Notes under the pieces: model-generated | What the model saw: only the letters and a program-made list of their open reading frames with translations | Databases searched by the model: none | What the model was told of the DNA's origin: nothing | Shown here: piece after piece, positions 1 to 6,382 of the stretch | How positions within the stretch are numbered: the first letter of the stretch is position 1 | How the letters are laid out: the number at the start of each line of letters is the position of its first letter | Program-made: the position numbers and the translations under genes | From: Acrocarpospora macrocephala | Lineage (GTDB): Bacteria > Actinomycetota > Actinomycetes > Streptosporangiales > Streptosporangiaceae | DNA length: 64,000 nucleotides | Direction of reading: 5' to 3' | Assembly: GCF_009687865.1 (NCBI RefSeq) | Contig: NZ_BLAE01000063.1 | Coordinates: 1-64,000 of the forward strand

Positions 1-1
1 G

Positions 2-415
2 GGCGAGGACGCCATCGACACAGGCGTCAAAGATGAGCTGATCCGGCTGTTCAAGCACGGGGTCCGCGTCGGCCTGTCCGAGGTTCCCCGCATCCCCGGA
101 CCCGCCAAAACCGTCACCCAGCCCGTCGGCCGGGTGCTGCTGGAAGTGCTGCGCGACCGTGAGGACGACGTCCTGCGTTTCGCCCATGACCTGCGGATTC
201 CTCCGACGAACAACCAGGCCGAACGCGATGTCCGACCAGCCAAAACCCAGCAGAAGATCTCCGGGCGGCTTCGATCGGAGACGGCGACCGGCAACCGGTA
301 CGCCATCCGCGGCTACCTGTCCACCGCCGCCAAACACGGCACCGACGTCATCTCCGCGATCCGCGACGCCCTGCTCGGCAGACCCTGGATGCCGCCGGAC
401 CCAGCCACCGCCTAA
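2..415 (+). CDS. IS66-family transposase, C-terminal part (cut by window start)
   Basis: The frame is open from base 2 and ends at TAA 413-415, giving about 137 residues. It contains the IS66 C-terminal signature: a Pro-rich linker, then PPTNNQAERD followed by the KTQQKISGR and TGNRYAIRGYLST blocks, ending in PWMPPDPATA. In this family the N, E and R residues of this segment belong to the DDE catalytic region, so the visible part is the end of the catalytic domain and the C-terminal tail. The N-terminal part and the left terminal inverted repeat lie outside the window, so I cannot tell whether the element is intact. I could not define a right terminal repeat downstream. Confidence 0.85.
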   Translation, partial: GEDAIDTGVKDELIRLFKHGVRVGLSEVPRIPGPAKTVTQPVGRVLLEVLRDREDDVLRFAHDLRIPPTNNQAERDVRPAKTQQKISGRLRSETATGNRYAIRGYLSTAAKHGTDVISAIRDALLGRPWMPPDPATA

Positions 416-737
416 CCCACGGGCACGTTTGGTAACCACTCACGCCCGACGACCATCACCCACCGCGATCACATCACACTGGAATGCGTCGGGCCTGAAT
501 GAATACGAACCATACCTTATGGAATAAATCGGTCACAATATGCAACTCGTGGATATGTTCTCCTATCTATTCATATTTGAGCCGATCCTTTTGGGTGCTG
601 GAGAACTTAGCGTGACCGAATTGGAGCTATTCGTCAGATCGATCCTGCTAACGCGGTACTCACAGCGACCCTGGGCGGGCATGGACAACGCCGGGCGACT
701 GCATCCCGGAAGGGACGCGACGAGGGCGTGGAGTCGC
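416..737. other. Intergenic stretch after the IS66 fragment
   Basis: This stretch of about 320 bases lies between the transposase stop and the stop codon of the convergent DUF2238 gene. Bases 510-610 are AT-rich for this genome, perhaps old insertion-sequence junction DNA. I see no convincing coding frame, RNA gene or terminator. The right end of the IS66 element should lie here, but its terminal repeat cannot be identified without the left end. Confidence 0.4.
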
Positions 738-1388
738 CTACGGGACGGCAGGCTCGTGGGGTGGGGTGGTGGTCAGGCGGGTGATCTGTCGGTCGTGCAG
801 GCGACTGAACAGTGTGATCGAGACGGTCGCGCCGATGAGGGCGCAGAACATGTCCCACTGGGTGTCCCACCGGTCGCCTTGTACGGCGAGGAAGGCGTCG
901 GCTGCTTCACCTACGGCGATTGCCGTCCACCATTCCAGCATCTCGAAGAAGGCGCTGAAAGCCAGGCAGGCGCTGACGGTCAGCACATTCAGCCACGCAC
1001 CCCTGCGCAGCGGGGATGTCCTGACCAACAGTTCGCGGACCAGGATGGCGGGGACGAAGCCCTGCATCAGGTGACCGAGGCGGTCGTAGGGATTGCGGGA
1101 CAGATCCAGCGTGTCCTGGAGCCAAAACCCGAACGGAACCTCAGCGTAGGTGTAGTGGCCGCCCACGATCAGCACCAGCGCGTGTACGGCGAGCAGGCAG
1201 CACAGCAGTGAAGTAAGAAGGAATCGCCCCCACAACACCGCCACCAGCGGCACCCCGATGATCACCCAGATGGTCTCCAGGATCCAGGTGAACCGGTCGT
1301 GGGGCGATATCCCGGAGACGGCCAGCGCCAGAACCACGACGACGGCCAACACCAGGGGCAGCCGCCGGGCGGCGGGATCAGCGGGCAT
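738..1388 (-). CDS. DUF2238 (YjdF-like) integral membrane protein
   Basis: A 216-residue protein with about six hydrophobic segments. It carries the hallmark middle of DUF2238/YjdF proteins: NPYDRLGHLMQGFVPA, followed by a FEMLEWW block and a GDRWDTQWDM block, whose acidic residues and tryptophans are conserved in the family. The molecular role of the family is not known to me. I take ATG at 1388 as the start because GGAG lies 8 bases upstream. A GTG at 1397 is in frame, but the purine box sits directly on top of it. The gene stands alone and faces away from the SIMPL gene, across a 395-base gap. Confidence 0.85.
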   Translation of the reverse strand: MPADPAARRLPLVLAVVVVLALAVSGISPHDRFTWILETIWVIIGVPLVAVLWGRFLLTSLLCCLLAVHALVLIVGGHYTYAEVPFGFWLQDTLDLSRNPYDRLGHLMQGFVPAILVRELLVRTSPLRRGAWLNVLTVSACLAFSAFFEMLEWWTAIAVGEAADAFLAVQGDRWDTQWDMFCALIGATVSITLFSRLHDRQITRLTTTPPHEPAVP

Positions 1389-1783
1389 GCAGGACACTCC
1401 ACGACGTTCGGCGGCAGGACGGGACGACTCGAAGGACTATGTTCCACTCCCGTTTGACATGCCGTGTGATCTGGTTGGATCACGAGTTTCCAGATCTTCC
1501 GAGCCATGTTTTCGCAGGTCAGCTAATTTCTGGAAGCCTGTGAATTCCTTAGATCGTTCGACCGCTGCGGGGAGACGTTATCCGCCCCGCCGCGATGGCC
1601 GCGGAAGATGAGACGCTGCCGCGTCGCGAACAGGTCCATGGCCTGCGGGTAGGCCTGGACGAAGGCCACTCCTCGAGCCGGGCGGATCTGCGATCGGGTC
1701 CGCTGATGATCGGTGGAATTGAGACATTCTGCTGACTTCCTAGGACAGGATCGGGTCAATAACCCTCACCGATGGAGACTTCG
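1389..1783. other. Divergent intergenic region between DUF2238 and SIMPL genes
   Basis: About 395 bases separate two divergent genes, so promoters for both must lie here. A TTGAGA near 1719 and a TAGGAC about 17 bases downstream are a possible promoter for the SIMPL gene, but this is weak. A reverse-strand open frame at 1523-1759 has no recognisable family and I do not call it a gene. Confidence 0.35.
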
Positions 1784-2431
1784 ATGTGGCAAGACCTACA
1801 GATCAATGCACCCTGGGGCGTAAGCGCATACGGAGCGGCAAGCGTTAAGGCAGCGCCTGACCTGGTGCGAATCTTGCTGGGCGTCGAACGGATCGAACCT
1901 TCCCCGGCAGCGGCCTTCGAGGCCGGCCAGGCCAACGTGGCCGGACTGCGCAGGGTCCTACGCAGTCACGAGATCCCCGACGCGGCAGTATCCGCTTCGC
2001 GGCTGCGGCTGACCAGCGCATGGGAGGGCTACGACGCGAATCGCAAGTTCCTCGGATACAAATGCGTGGCCTCGTTCACGATCGAAACCGCCAACCTTGA
2101 TGGGCTCCAGCAGTTGCTGATCGACGTGGTGGGCGCGGGAGTCAACCGGGTCGACGAAGTCGATTTCGACGTTCGCGCCAAGGCAGAACTACGAGCGCAG
2201 GCCCGGCGGGCGGCTGTTCAAGCCGCCCGGGCCAAGGCACAGTTGTACGCCGAGGCAGCCGGTGTCCAGCTCGGTCAGATCGTGCACATCCAAGATGTCG
2301 ACCCGGAATCACTGGGCAACCAGCGCTACCGCGGACATGGCTCAGGCGGCAGCAGCGCAGCAGAAGATTTCGCCCCTGGCCACGTAGTCGTCTCTGCCGC
2401 TGTGGTACTCGGTTTCTCGCTGGCCTCTTAA
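1784..2431 (+). CDS. SIMPL domain (DUF541) protein
   Basis: A 215-residue protein matching the SIMPL/DUF541 family: an N-terminal beta segment (WGVSAYGAASVKAAPD), a middle alpha/beta block with GYKCVASFTIE, and the diagnostic helix with ARRAAVQAARAKAQLYAEAAGV followed by a G-x-x-V-x-I-x-D segment. Most SIMPL proteins are exported, but no signal peptide is visible here, so it may be cytoplasmic. The family role is poorly known. Start ATG 1784 is chosen because GGAG at 1774-1777 gives a 6-base spacer; the in-frame ATG at 1772 overlaps that box. Confidence 0.85.
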   Translation: MWQDLQINAPWGVSAYGAASVKAAPDLVRILLGVERIEPSPAAAFEAGQANVAGLRRVLRSHEIPDAAVSASRLRLTSAWEGYDANRKFLGYKCVASFTIETANLDGLQQLLIDVVGAGVNRVDEVDFDVRAKAELRAQARRAAVQAARAKAQLYAEAAGVQLGQIVHIQDVDPESLGNQRYRGHGSGGSSAAEDFAPGHVVVSAAVVLGFSLAS

Positions 2432-2714
2432 CTAACAGAGTGAGCAGGTCGTCGGTATCCGACGCGGTTCACGCCGGGCCGCACCGGTGCCACGAGTGGC
2501 AGAAGGCGGTATGACCGAGCCGGCGGCTCCGGTGAGGAGTCGCAGCCCCTCCAAAGTGCGGCGCAATATTCAGATGTGATGTCGCAGGGAACCGGATAAC
2601 GTAGGAAGTGCTTCAGGCGCAAAGTTCCGGTTGCTTCTTTCTGCCAAAGAGAAACCCGGTGCCGGAGCACTCGAACCATGCAACAGTCGCGGTAGCGAAC
2701 AACTTCATATGCAT
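2432..2714. other. Intergenic stretch upstream of the Y RNA locus
   Basis: About 280 bases between the SIMPL stop and the first Y-RNA-like element. I see no believable gene. A promoter for the Y RNAs and the Ro60 gene would be expected near 2660-2710, where the DNA turns AT-richer (tcgcggtagcgaacaactt region), but I cannot assign clear -35 and -10 boxes. Confidence 0.35.
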
Positions 2715-2832
2715 CTCTCCGGTGCGTCGTCAACGGTTACTTCTTCACGCCCCCTCGGGTAGATCCGAATTTCGGGTCTGGCCGAGGGGCGTGAAGAACC
2801 CAGACAACCGTTGGCACTCCGATCTCGGAGAG
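2715..2832 (+). ncRNA. Candidate Y RNA 1 (YrlB-like, no tRNA module)
   Basis: A self-complementary element upstream of the Ro60 gene. Its ends pair, CTCTCCG (2715-2721) with CGGAGAG (2826-2832). Inside are GTGC 2722-2725 with GCAC 2814-2817 and CAACGGTT 2731-2738 with AACCGTTG 2806-2813. A long distal hairpin follows: TTCTTCACGCC... 2741-2758 with 2781-2797, about 17 bp with one bulged C. It shares the signature GGTGCGT-N4-CAACGGTT and the 3' motif GATCTCGG with the element just downstream, so the two look like paralogous RNAs. Y RNAs bind Ro60 through a bulged stem formed by their ends, and are usually encoded beside it. The exact ends and the promoter are not known. Confidence 0.6.
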
Positions 2833-2840
2833 GCACAATC

Positions 2841-2997
2841 TCAGAAGCGTGCCCGGTGCGTAGGCAACGGTTCCTTCGATTCGAATTCGAGTGGTCGTAG
2901 GTTCAAATCCTACCGCCCGGCCCTCCCGCCGGACGTAGCTCAGTTTGGTAGAGCGCTTTGTGTCCGTCGCCGCCTTGATCTCGGGCACGACTTCTGA
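2841..2997 (+). ncRNA. Candidate Y RNA 2 (YrlA-like) with tRNA-mimicking module
   Basis: The ends form a 15-bp stem: TCAGAAG-CGTGCCCG (2841-2855) pairs with CGGGCACG (2982-2989) and CTTCTGA (2991-2997), leaving A2990 bulged. A stem with one bulge is what Ro60 recognises in Y RNAs. Above it are the shared signature GGTGCGT-N3-CAACGGTT (2855-2872) and GATCTCGG (2977-2984). The distal part (2897-2954) has tRNA T-arm, acceptor and D-arm sequences, as in the YrlA class of bacterial Y RNAs. The RNA ends 39 bases before the Ro60 start codon, the typical genomic place. Family identity is inferred from structure and context; ends are approximate. Confidence 0.75.
2897..2954 (+). other. tRNA-like module in circularly permuted order inside Y RNA 2
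   Basis: In 5'-3' order: a T-arm, GTAGG 2897-2901, loop TTCAAAT 2902-2908, CCTAC 2909-2913; the acceptor 3' strand CGCCCGG 2914-2920; an 8-base linker 2921-2928; the acceptor 5' strand CCGGACG 2929-2935 (six of seven pairs, one A-C mismatch); TA 2936-2937 as positions 8-9; and a D-arm, GCTC 2938-2941, loop AGTTTGGTA with the GG pair, GAGC 2951-2954. There is no anticodon arm and the acceptor end is closed by the linker, so this cannot be a working tRNA. It matches the described tRNA mimicry of YrlA RNAs. Confidence 0.75.
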
Positions 2998-3002
2998 ACA
3001 TT

Positions 3003-3036
3003 GGGCCTCTCCCCGTTTTAAGGAAGGGGCCCTTTC
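3003..3036 (+). promoter_or_regulatory. Hairpin overlapping the Ro60 ribosome binding site
   Basis: GGG 3003-3005 and CCCC 3011-3014 can pair with CCC 3030-3032 and GGGG 3026-3029. The second strand includes the Shine-Dalgarno purines AGGAAGGGG (3021-3029), 7 bases before ATG 3037. The fold could act as a weak end for the Y RNA, or could mask the ribosome site so that Ro60 translation depends on the upstream RNA. This is inference from pairing only. Confidence 0.4.
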
Positions 3037-4617
3037 ATGGCAAAGTTCAATTCCGGGAAGACGCAGGCGGCCGTGTTCAGTCCGGTCGCCACGGAAGTCA
3101 ATCCGAGCGGCCTCACCCACGAGGGCGCGCCCGGATACGTACGTGACGCCAAGGGCGAGCTCTTCCTTCTCGCGATTTCGAACATGGTCGGCGAGGACAC
3201 CTTCTACGAGAAGGCGGGCGCCCGGGACGAGCGGTTCCGCGCGCTGGTTCACCAGGTTGCCGTGGAGGACGTGGATTGGATGTCGCGGTTCCTGCCGTGG
3301 CTGCGTGGCACGGCGAACATGCGGTCCGCGCCGGTGGTCGCCGCGCTGGAGTCGGTGCGGGCGCGCCTGGCAGCCGGTCTGCACGGGGGTAACCGGGAGC
3401 TGGTCGCCGGTGTGCTTCAGCGGGCGGACGAGCCGGGTGAGGCGCTCGCTTACTGGACGTCCCGCTATGGCCGTACCATCCCGAAGCCGGTAAAGCGCGG
3501 CGTCGCCGACGCGGTGCGGCGGCTCTACACGGAGCGGAACCTGGCGAAGTACGACAGCGACTCCAAGGGTTTCCGGTTCGGTGACGTCGTCGATCTGGTG
3601 CACCCGGCTCCGCACGCCGACAAGGTGAGCTGGCAGGGTGAGCTGTTCGCGCACGCGCTCGACCGCCGGCACGGCCGTGACAAGCCGATTCCGGAGGCGC
3701 TGCGCATGCTCCGGGCCCGTGCCGAGCTGCTCGCTCTGCCGGTGGGGGAGCGGCGGGCGGTGCTCGCGGAGCCGGAGCGGCTCGCGGCGGCGGGTATCAC
3801 CTGGGAGGCGCTGGCGGGCTGGCTGCAGGGCCCGATGGACGCTGAGGCGTGGGCCGCGATCATTCCGTCCATGGGGTATATGGCCAGCTTGCGTAACCTC
3901 CGCAACTTCGACGAGGCGGGTATCAGCGACGAGGTCGCCGACGCGGTGATCGCGAAGCTGGCCGACCCGGATGAGGTGGCGCGGTCGCGGCAGCTGCCGT
4001 TCCGGTTCTACTCGGCCTACCAGGCGGCTCCGTCGCTGCGCTGGGGTCACGCGCTGGACAAGGCGCTGTCGCTGGCCACCCAGAACGTGCCGACGTTCGG
4101 CGGGCGGACGCTCGTGCTGGTGGACACGTCCGGGTCGATGAGCAGTGGCACGATCTCGGCCAGGTCGACGGTGACTCCGGTCCAGGCGGCGGCGCTGTTC
4201 GGTGTCACGCTGGCGGCGAGGGGCGAGCGGGTGGATCTGTGCGGGTTCGCCGACGGCGTGTTCCTGCACAAGATCAACGCGGGTGCGTCCGTGCTCAAGG
4301 AAGTCGGCAGGTTCTGCGGTCGGATCGGCGAGGTGGGGCACGGCACCCAGATCGCCGAGTCGATCCGCCGCACCTACCAGGGCCACGACCGCGTCGTGAT
4401 CCTGTCCGACATGCAGACCATGAGCGGGTACGGCGGCAATGTCACCGAAGCCGTTCCGAAGCACATCCCGATGTACGGTTTCAACCTGCAGGGTTACCGC
4501 CACGCGGCGATGCCCACGGGTATGGCCAACAGGCACGAGTTCGGTGGAATGTCGGACGCGACCTTCAAGCTCATCCCGCTGCTGGAGCGGGGAAATTCGG
4601 CCGGCTGGCCGTTCTAG
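3037..4617 (+). CDS. rsr: Ro60-like TROVE domain RNA-binding protein (Rsr)
   Basis: A 526-residue Ro60 orthologue, the usual length for bacterial Rsr. Residues 15-330 form the TROVE HEAT-repeat ring that holds RNA ends and Y RNA stems. Residues 355-526 form a von Willebrand A domain with an intact MIDAS motif: D363, S365 and S367 in DTSGSMSS, T in GHGTQIAES and D in ILSDMQT. Ro60 binds misfolded RNAs and Y RNAs and can tether exonucleases such as PNPase; here it presumably works with the two candidate Y RNAs just upstream. Start ATG 3037 has AGGAAGGGG 7 bases before it. No rtcB/rtcA repair genes are nearby, unlike the enterobacterial locus. A strong terminator follows directly. Confidence 0.95.
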   Translation: MAKFNSGKTQAAVFSPVATEVNPSGLTHEGAPGYVRDAKGELFLLAISNMVGEDTFYEKAGARDERFRALVHQVAVEDVDWMSRFLPWLRGTANMRSAPVVAALESVRARLAAGLHGGNRELVAGVLQRADEPGEALAYWTSRYGRTIPKPVKRGVADAVRRLYTERNLAKYDSDSKGFRFGDVVDLVHPAPHADKVSWQGELFAHALDRRHGRDKPIPEALRMLRARAELLALPVGERRAVLAEPERLAAAGITWEALAGWLQGPMDAEAWAAIIPSMGYMASLRNLRNFDEAGISDEVADAVIAKLADPDEVARSRQLPFRFYSAYQAAPSLRWGHALDKALSLATQNVPTFGGRTLVLVDTSGSMSSGTISARSTVTPVQAAALFGVTLAARGERVDLCGFADGVFLHKINAGASVLKEVGRFCGRIGEVGHGTQIAESIRRTYQGHDRVVILSDMQTMSGYGGNVTEAVPKHIPMYGFNLQGYRHAAMPTGMANRHEFGGMSDATFKLIPLLERGNSAGWPF

Positions 4618-4618
4618 G

Positions 4619-4652
4619 TTAATGGGAACGCCGTCGTGGGCGTTCCCATTAA
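4619..4652. terminator. Bidirectional terminator between Ro60 and the LPFTG gene
   Basis: A perfect 14-bp stem, TTAATGGGAACGCC (4619-4632) against 4639-4652, with loop GTCGTG. The A/T ends serve as U-tracts in both directions. It lies two bases after the Ro60 stop and six bases from the stop of the convergent gene. Confidence 0.85.
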
Positions 4653-4657
4653 CGCCT

Positions 4658-5236
4658 TCATGTGCGGTGGATGCGCTTTCGGCGTAGCGAGATCAAGGTG
4701 AGCAGAGATCCTGCCAGGATAATCAAGATTCCGCCTGATATCAGAATCGTGAGGCCATGTGTGCCGGTGAAGGGCAGCAGGCCGGATCCAGATGATCGCG
4801 AATCAGCAGGACCGCCGTGCGGTGAGTCTGGATCATGGCGGGACGCGCCGCCCCCGAGTGATCGACGATCAGGGTCGCCACCTGCGGACGAAGGGTCACG
4901 TGAGGTCGAGTCGCCGTCAGCGGGCGAAAGGTCGTCTGAGGTCGAATCGTCACCAGTGGGGGAAAGGTCGCGTGCGGTCGAATCGGCGCGGTCGGGTGAA
5001 GAATCACGCGAATCGCGGCCGGTTGGTGGAGGGCCTGGCGAGGGTGAAGCGCCGCCAGGTGGGAGGACGCGTACCGAGACCTCTGTGGAAGTTGAGAAGG
5101 ATTCCTGCCCGCTGTCCGGTCCGTCCGCAGAGGCATGCGCCATGGGCGCCCAGAACAGCAGCACCATTCCCAAACCAACCGCCGAAGATATCCTCCACCC
5201 ACCCATTATTCCCCCAAATAAACGTTTGCGATCCAT
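4658..5236 (-). CDS. Small LPxTG-type (LPFTG) wall-anchored protein
   Basis: A 192-residue secreted protein. An N-terminal signal peptide (about residues 1-36, ending MAHA) is followed by a Ser/Asp/Gly/Pro-rich linker of about 110 residues with repeated DSTSRDPS- and DLSPADGD-like units and no predicted fold. Then come LPFTG at 154-158, a hydrophobic segment and a basic RRKRIHRT tail, a complete sorting signal. It is divergent from the DUF916-like gene, and in Firmicutes Csc clusters a small LPxTG protein of this kind accompanies the DUF916 and WxL genes. The start may be ATG 5236, or ATG 5206, which has GGGGGAA just upstream. The substrate of the linker is unknown. Confidence 0.8.
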   Translation of the reverse strand: MDRKRLFGGIMGGWRISSAVGLGMVLLFWAPMAHASADGPDSGQESFSTSTEVSVRVLPPGGASPSPGPPPTGRDSRDSSPDRADSTARDLSPTGDDSTSDDLSPADGDSTSRDPSSAGGDPDRRSLGGGASRHDPDSPHGGPADSRSSGSGLLPFTGTHGLTILISGGILIILAGSLLTLISLRRKRIHRT

Positions 5237-5455
5237 CAGCGGAGAATTCGTTTTCCAGGTGGATTTACCCAGTTAGTGGTAGATGTCACAGTCGGCGCGG
5301 AATCCCCACGCCCGATCCACGGCCTTAGAGTGAAAAGTTCCCGCCCCCATACCCTTTCGAGACACACCAAAGGGAATCCACGACCGCACCCGAGCAAGCC
5401 TCTTGGTGATCAAATAGCTACGTTCTAGAGCTGATCACTCTCTGGAGCGTCTAAT
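5237..5455. promoter_or_regulatory. Divergent promoter region of the surface gene set
   Basis: About 220 bases separate the LPFTG gene (minus strand) from the DUF916-like gene (plus strand); promoters for both must lie here. The part next to the LPFTG gene (5200-5260) is AT-rich. I could not pick reliable -35/-10 pairs. TGGAG at 5443-5447 is the ribosome site of the downstream TTG start. Confidence 0.4.
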
Positions 5456-6382
5456 TTGAACCGCACCATTCGATGTGCCGGGCGCTGGCTGGCGATGGGC
5501 GGCGCACTGTGCCTCCTCTGGGCCGAGGCCCCAGCTCTCGCCCACACACCACCTCAGCCGAACTTCTCCCTGCAGGTGAGCCCCACCCGCCTGGTCATCC
5601 CAGCGGGGACGACCACCACCGCCCAGCGTTTCCAGCTCACCAACAAGGGCCGGTCGGCGTTCGACATCACCGTCGAGAAGGCCGACTTCATCGCGGGCGA
5701 GAACGGCGCGCTGAACTTCCAGCCGAACGCGCCCTACGCGGCCGCCGCCTGGGCGACCGTCGAGCCGGCGAACTTCCGGATGGCCGCGGGCACGACCCGG
5801 ACGGTGACCGTACGGGTCAAGATGCCCCCCGACCCCGAACCGGGCGACCACCAGTTCGCGCTGATCTTCAAAGTCCCCGCCGCCCAGGACGCGTCGAACA
5901 TCAGAATCAACCGCGGCATCGCCACCCCGGTCTTCGTTACCGTCCCCGGGCCCGTCGACAGTTCGGTCGAGATCGCGGGACTCCAGGCGCAGGAGTTCGT
6001 GCTGGGCGGCCCCGTGCCCCTCACCGCGAGGATTCGCAGCGTCGGCACCGTACACCGGGATTTCCGCTCTTCCTCCCGCCTGCACGCCCAGGCCGGCGGA
6101 TCCGCCGTGGCGTTCCCCGACTTCACCGTGGTGCGCGGCGCGATCCGCGAGGTGGCCACCCAATGGGATCCCCCGCTGATGTGCGTCTGCCATGTCACCC
6201 TGTCCGCCGATGGTTCCGCCCGCACGGTGCGGATCGTCGTGCTCCCGCTGCACCTGCTGGGCATCGGCTTGGCCGTCCTGCTGGCCGCGCTCCTGCTCGC
6301 CTGGTTCGTACGGCGCCGCTACCGGGCCCGGGTGCTCGCCGCCGCGATCGCCCTAAACGGGACTGACGACAGACGTGCCTAG
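5456..6382 (+). CDS. Secreted, membrane-anchored DUF916-like (WxL-interacting type) protein
   Basis: A 308-residue protein. Signal peptide 1-30 (ending ALAHT), then two Ig-like beta domains (about 35-155 and 160-258), a transmembrane helix about 263-285 and a basic RRRYRAR tail. The first domain has the features of DUF916/COG1470-type domains: SPTRLVIPAGTT, LTNKG, a W followed by P-x-N-F, an AGTTRTVTVRV strand and PEPGDHQF. In Firmicutes, DUF916 proteins with a C-terminal membrane anchor interact with WxL proteins and peptidoglycan. TTG 5456 is the start, with TGGAG 8 bases upstream. The gene overlaps the giant adhesin gene by 8 bases, so translation is probably coupled. The family call rests on pattern, not on a search. 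Confidence 0.7.
   Translation: MNRTIRCAGRWLAMGGALCLLWAEAPALAHTPPQPNFSLQVSPTRLVIPAGTTTTAQRFQLTNKGRSAFDITVEKADFIAGENGALNFQPNAPYAAAAWATVEPANFRMAAGTTRTVTVRVKMPPDPEPGDHQFALIFKVPAAQDASNIRINRGIATPVFVTVPGPVDSSVEIAGLQAQEFVLGGPVPLTARIRSVGTVHRDFRSSSRLHAQAGGSAVAFPDFTVVRGAIREVATQWDPPLMCVCHVTLSADGSARTVRIVVLPLHLLGIGLAVLLAALLLAWFVRRRYRARVLAAAIALNGTDDRRA

Noticed and set aside
2897-2954. Functional tRNA gene
   Set aside because: D-arm and T-arm are present but in permuted order, with the acceptor closed by a linker and no anticodon arm; a Y RNA module explains it better.
2737-4536. Long open frame (599 codons) on the minus strand across Ro60
   Set aside because: It mirrors the high-GC codon pattern of the Ro60 gene, is rich in Arg, His and Pro, and has no recognisable domain; the plus strand has a full TROVE and vWA protein.
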